This document shows positions 59,790 through 64,000 of a stretch of DNA of 64,000 bases, one piece after another; within the stretch, counting starts at the first letter, position 1; every line of letters starts with the position of its first letter. This DNA is from Hyphomicrobiales bacterium (GTDB lineage Bacteria; Pseudomonadota; Alphaproteobacteria; Rhizobiales; Xanthobacteraceae). The DNA lies in contig JACESF010000003.1 of NCBI GenBank assembly GCA_013911975.1, positions 62,001 through 126,000 of the forward strand, in the 5' to 3' direction. Both the position numbers and the translations under genes were made by a program. The notes under the pieces were generated by a model. The model ran no database searches. It saw only the letters and a list, made by a program, of their open reading frames with translations, and had not been told where the DNA came from.

Positions 59790-61205
59790 TTATGCGATGG
59801 AGAACGGCACCACTTCGCGCACGTCGGGATCGGTGCGGATTTCCCGGTCGAGCGGCGGAAAGGCCCGCAGTTCGCAATCCCGCCGGGGGCAGATGCGGCA
59901 CGAGACGCCGAGCCGCGCCACCGGCGCCGACTTCAGGTCCAGCCCGTCCGCCTGCACCATCTGGTCCGCATAGGAAATCTCGCAGCCGAGCCCCAGCGCA
60001 TAGACCCGCTGCGGCTGGCCGTAGCGCGTGGCCGGGGCGCTCACCGTGCGCGCGAGGCACAGATAGCGCACCCCGTCCGGCATCTCGCCCACCTGAACCA
60101 GGGTCTGACCCGCGCTCTCGAATGCCTGGTGCACGTTCCACACCGCGCAGGCGCCGCCGAGCCGGGCGAACTGGAAGCGCGTGGCGCTGTGGCGCTTGGT
60201 GATGTTGCCCGCCCGGTCCACCTTGGCAAAATAGAAGGGCAGGCCCTTCATGCCCGCACGCTGGAGGGTGGAGAGGCGGTGGCACACCTGCTCCAGGCTC
60301 GCCCCGGTCTCCAGCGCCAGCCGGTCGAGGTCGTGCCGCCTGTCCCGGGCGAGGCGCAGGAAGCGGCCATAGGGCAGGAGCAGCGCCCCCGCAAAATAAT
60401 TGTAGAGGGCGAGGCGGCAGATATCCCCCGCGGTCGGACTGCGGAACCCGCCCCGCGCCACCATGCCGTCCACGAGATCGGAATGGGCGAGCCGGGCGAT
60501 GGCGGCGCCGAGCCGGAAGGCGGCGGCCGCCGGGGTCAGCACGCCGGACAGGGACAGGCGCTTGCGGCGCGAATCGAACCGGGAGAGCGGCAGGTCGGGG
60601 TCCGCCGGGCCGTGCTCGACCTCAACGCCGAAACGGTCCTTCAGGTAGCTGGTGAAGGCCGCGCGCGGGTCCGTGCCCGAGAGGATGCCCAGCGCCTCGG
60701 CGGTCTCCTCGGCGGCGCGGTCGAGGGCGTCCACGTAATTGTCGATATAGTGAAAATAGTCCCGCACCTCCTCGTAAGGCACGAGCTTGGCCTCGGCGCC
60801 CATGCCCACGGAGAGCATGTCGTCCAGCGAGGCGCGCCACTCGGCGGTGCGGCCCAGGGACACATGCATGCGCAGGAAGGCATGGGCGAAGGCGGGCGAG
60901 AGATTGGCCACCGCCTTCAGGTCCTGCATCCCCAGTTCCAGGTCGCGGAACAGCGGATCGGCGGTGGCCTCGCGCAGGTCCGCCACGAGGCGGTCCAGGT
61001 CCTCCGCGCCGAACGAGGTGATGTCCACGCCGAAGGTGCGGCTGATGGCGATGAGCACCGAGGCGCTCAGCGGGCGCTGGTTGCTCTCGATCTGGTTCAC
61101 ATAGGAGGCTGAGACGCCGAGCCGGTGGGCCAGTTCCACCTGCTTGAGGCCGAGCTTCTCCCGCAGGCGGCGCACCGCGTGTCCGGCAAAGACCTTCTGG
61201 CGCAT
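59790..61205 (-). CDS. pccR: Short-chain fatty acyl-CoA regulator, PccR-type (ScfR family)
   Basis: 471 aa. Seen: an XRE-type HTH at residues 8-65 (LKQVELAHRLGVSASYVNQIESNQRPLSA); a middle helical domain; a ScfR/DUF2083-type effector domain with DICRLALYNYFAGALLLPYGRFL; and a C-terminal Cys-rich GVSCRICPRRDCELRAFPPL. Known: PccR of Rhodobacter sphaeroides controls propionyl-CoA carboxylase in response to acyl-CoA and is adjacent to and divergent from pccB in this manner. Inference: propionyl-CoA status regulates the operon starting at 61429. Confidence 0.88.
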   Translation of the reverse strand: MRQKVFAGHAVRRLREKLGLKQVELAHRLGVSASYVNQIESNQRPLSASVLIAISRTFGVDITSFGAEDLDRLVADLREATADPLFRDLELGMQDLKAVANLSPAFAHAFLRMHVSLGRTAEWRASLDDMLSVGMGAEAKLVPYEEVRDYFHYIDNYVDALDRAAEETAEALGILSGTDPRAAFTSYLKDRFGVEVEHGPADPDLPLSRFDSRRKRLSLSGVLTPAAAAFRLGAAIARLAHSDLVDGMVARGGFRSPTAGDICRLALYNYFAGALLLPYGRFLRLARDRRHDLDRLALETGASLEQVCHRLSTLQRAGMKGLPFYFAKVDRAGNITKRHSATRFQFARLGGACAVWNVHQAFESAGQTLVQVGEMPDGVRYLCLARTVSAPATRYGQPQRVYALGLGCEISYADQMVQADGLDLKSAPVARLGVSCRICPRRDCELRAFPPLDREIRTDPDVREVVPFSIA

Positions 61206-61428
61206 TTCCCCCGCCCCGACCCCGGCGCGTGGCGGGGTCGCAATTGTAAAGATTTCACATATTACAGCATGGAATTTTTACATATTCAAATGTGACGCTG
61301 CATTTGCTAGCGCAGCGGACCATGATGCGCATTTCCGTCCCGAAATCCTTGAGGGAAGTCCTTTTCCTCCGGCGCGGGGCCGTTAGAGTGGCATCACAAC
61401 GGCGGCCGCACGCACCCAGGGGACAGGG
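61206..61428. promoter_or_regulatory. Divergent control region pccR-pccB
   Basis: 223 bases, AT-rich near 61240-61315. Seen: inverted repeats TGTAAA/TTTACA (61245-61250 and 61277-61282) and TCACAT/ATGTGA (61255-61260 and 61290-61295), nested within 50 bases. The R. sphaeroides PccR site that I recall is a TTTGCAAA pair; the sites here are similar in AT-rich form but not identical. Inference: binding site of the adjacent PccR-type regulator. Confidence 0.45.
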
Positions 61429-62961
<1,533 letters not shown>

Positions 62962-62971
62962 CAGGGTCGTC

Positions 62972-63059
62972 ATGCCCGGGCTTGTCCCGGGCATCCACGC
63001 GGCGCCGTCGGGGCGACGCTCAAAGGACAGCCGTGGATGGCCGGGACACGCCCGGCCAT
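62972..63059. repeat. Two CATG-CCGGG palindromes between pccB and pccA
   Basis: Seen: two hairpins, ATGCCCGGG-CTTGT-CCCGGGCAT (62972-62994) and ATGGCCGGG-ACACG-CCCGGCCAT (63037-63059); the segments around them (CATCCACG and CGTGGATG) are also inverse of each other, so the whole 88-base region can form one larger fold. It fills the pccB-pccA gap and belongs to the dispersed family also seen at 20062, 45961, 50607 and 50776. Confidence 0.6.
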
Positions 63060-63108
63060 GACAGTCGCAGAAGACATGGGGCGCCACGCGCCGAGGGGAC
63101 CGACGCTG

Positions 63109-64000
<892 letters not shown>

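Overview
The window is high-GC alphaproteobacterial DNA. The type of greA, carB, uvrB and gltX, the PccR/propionyl-CoA carboxylase pair, class III formaldehyde-detoxifying ADH and CoxD/CoxE/XdhC-like genes point to Xanthobacteraceae or close relatives (Xanthobacter, Azorhizobium, Ancylobacter, Starkeya); this placement is inference. No rRNA operon, CRISPR array or insertion sequence was seen. One tRNA is present.

Region 1 (1-8335) is a divergent reduced-phosphorus locus. On the plus strand a LysR regulator precedes a phosphite dehydrogenase (PtxD) in which every catalytic residue known from the Pseudomonas stutzeri enzyme falls at the same residue number. On the minus strand a PtxB/PtxC/PtxA-type ABC importer runs, with overlapping reading frames, into an FMN/NADH-type flavoprotein and a large molybdopterin oxidoreductase of the NAD-dependent formate dehydrogenase family (cut by the left edge). 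In that oxidoreductase the Cys ligand is present but the His that follows it in formate dehydrogenases is missing. The operon may couple a second reductant-yielding oxidation (hypophosphite, a formate analogue, is the obvious candidate) to PtxD.

Region 2 (8336-15303) is a mobilisation/integration module: TraD and TraC, a recognisable oriT of RSF1010/Ti-plasmid type, a TraA relaxase-helicase, an AlpA-like regulator, a small unknown gene, a Phd/VapB-VapC toxin-antitoxin pair and a large serine recombinase whose 3' end runs into the antisense of a tRNA-Ser(GCT). This looks like the end of an integrative mobilisable island lodged at the tRNA; its other end is outside the window or not recognisable, so the phosphite genes may be its cargo.

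Region 3 (15304-64000) reads as chromosomal backbone: a TPR-glycosyltransferase with a DUF6165 partner, a GST, a TakP-like TRAP importer, molybdenum-hydroxylase maturation genes (MoeA/MocA-type fusion, split XdhC), a KamA/EpmB-type radical SAM enzyme, a subtilisin autotransporter, CoxE- and CoxD-like genes separated by a CYTH-like gene and a split chromate transporter, an RTX repeat protein, a TMEM175-type channel, greA, carB, GtrA and a methyltransferase, an MFS porter, Tat-exported SOD, S-(hydroxymethyl)glutathione dehydrogenase, a DEAD-box helicase, a palindrome-rich 650-bp spacer, acetolactate decarboxylase, several small envelope proteins, uvrB, gltX and finally pccR divergent from pccB-pccA (the latter cut by the right edge).
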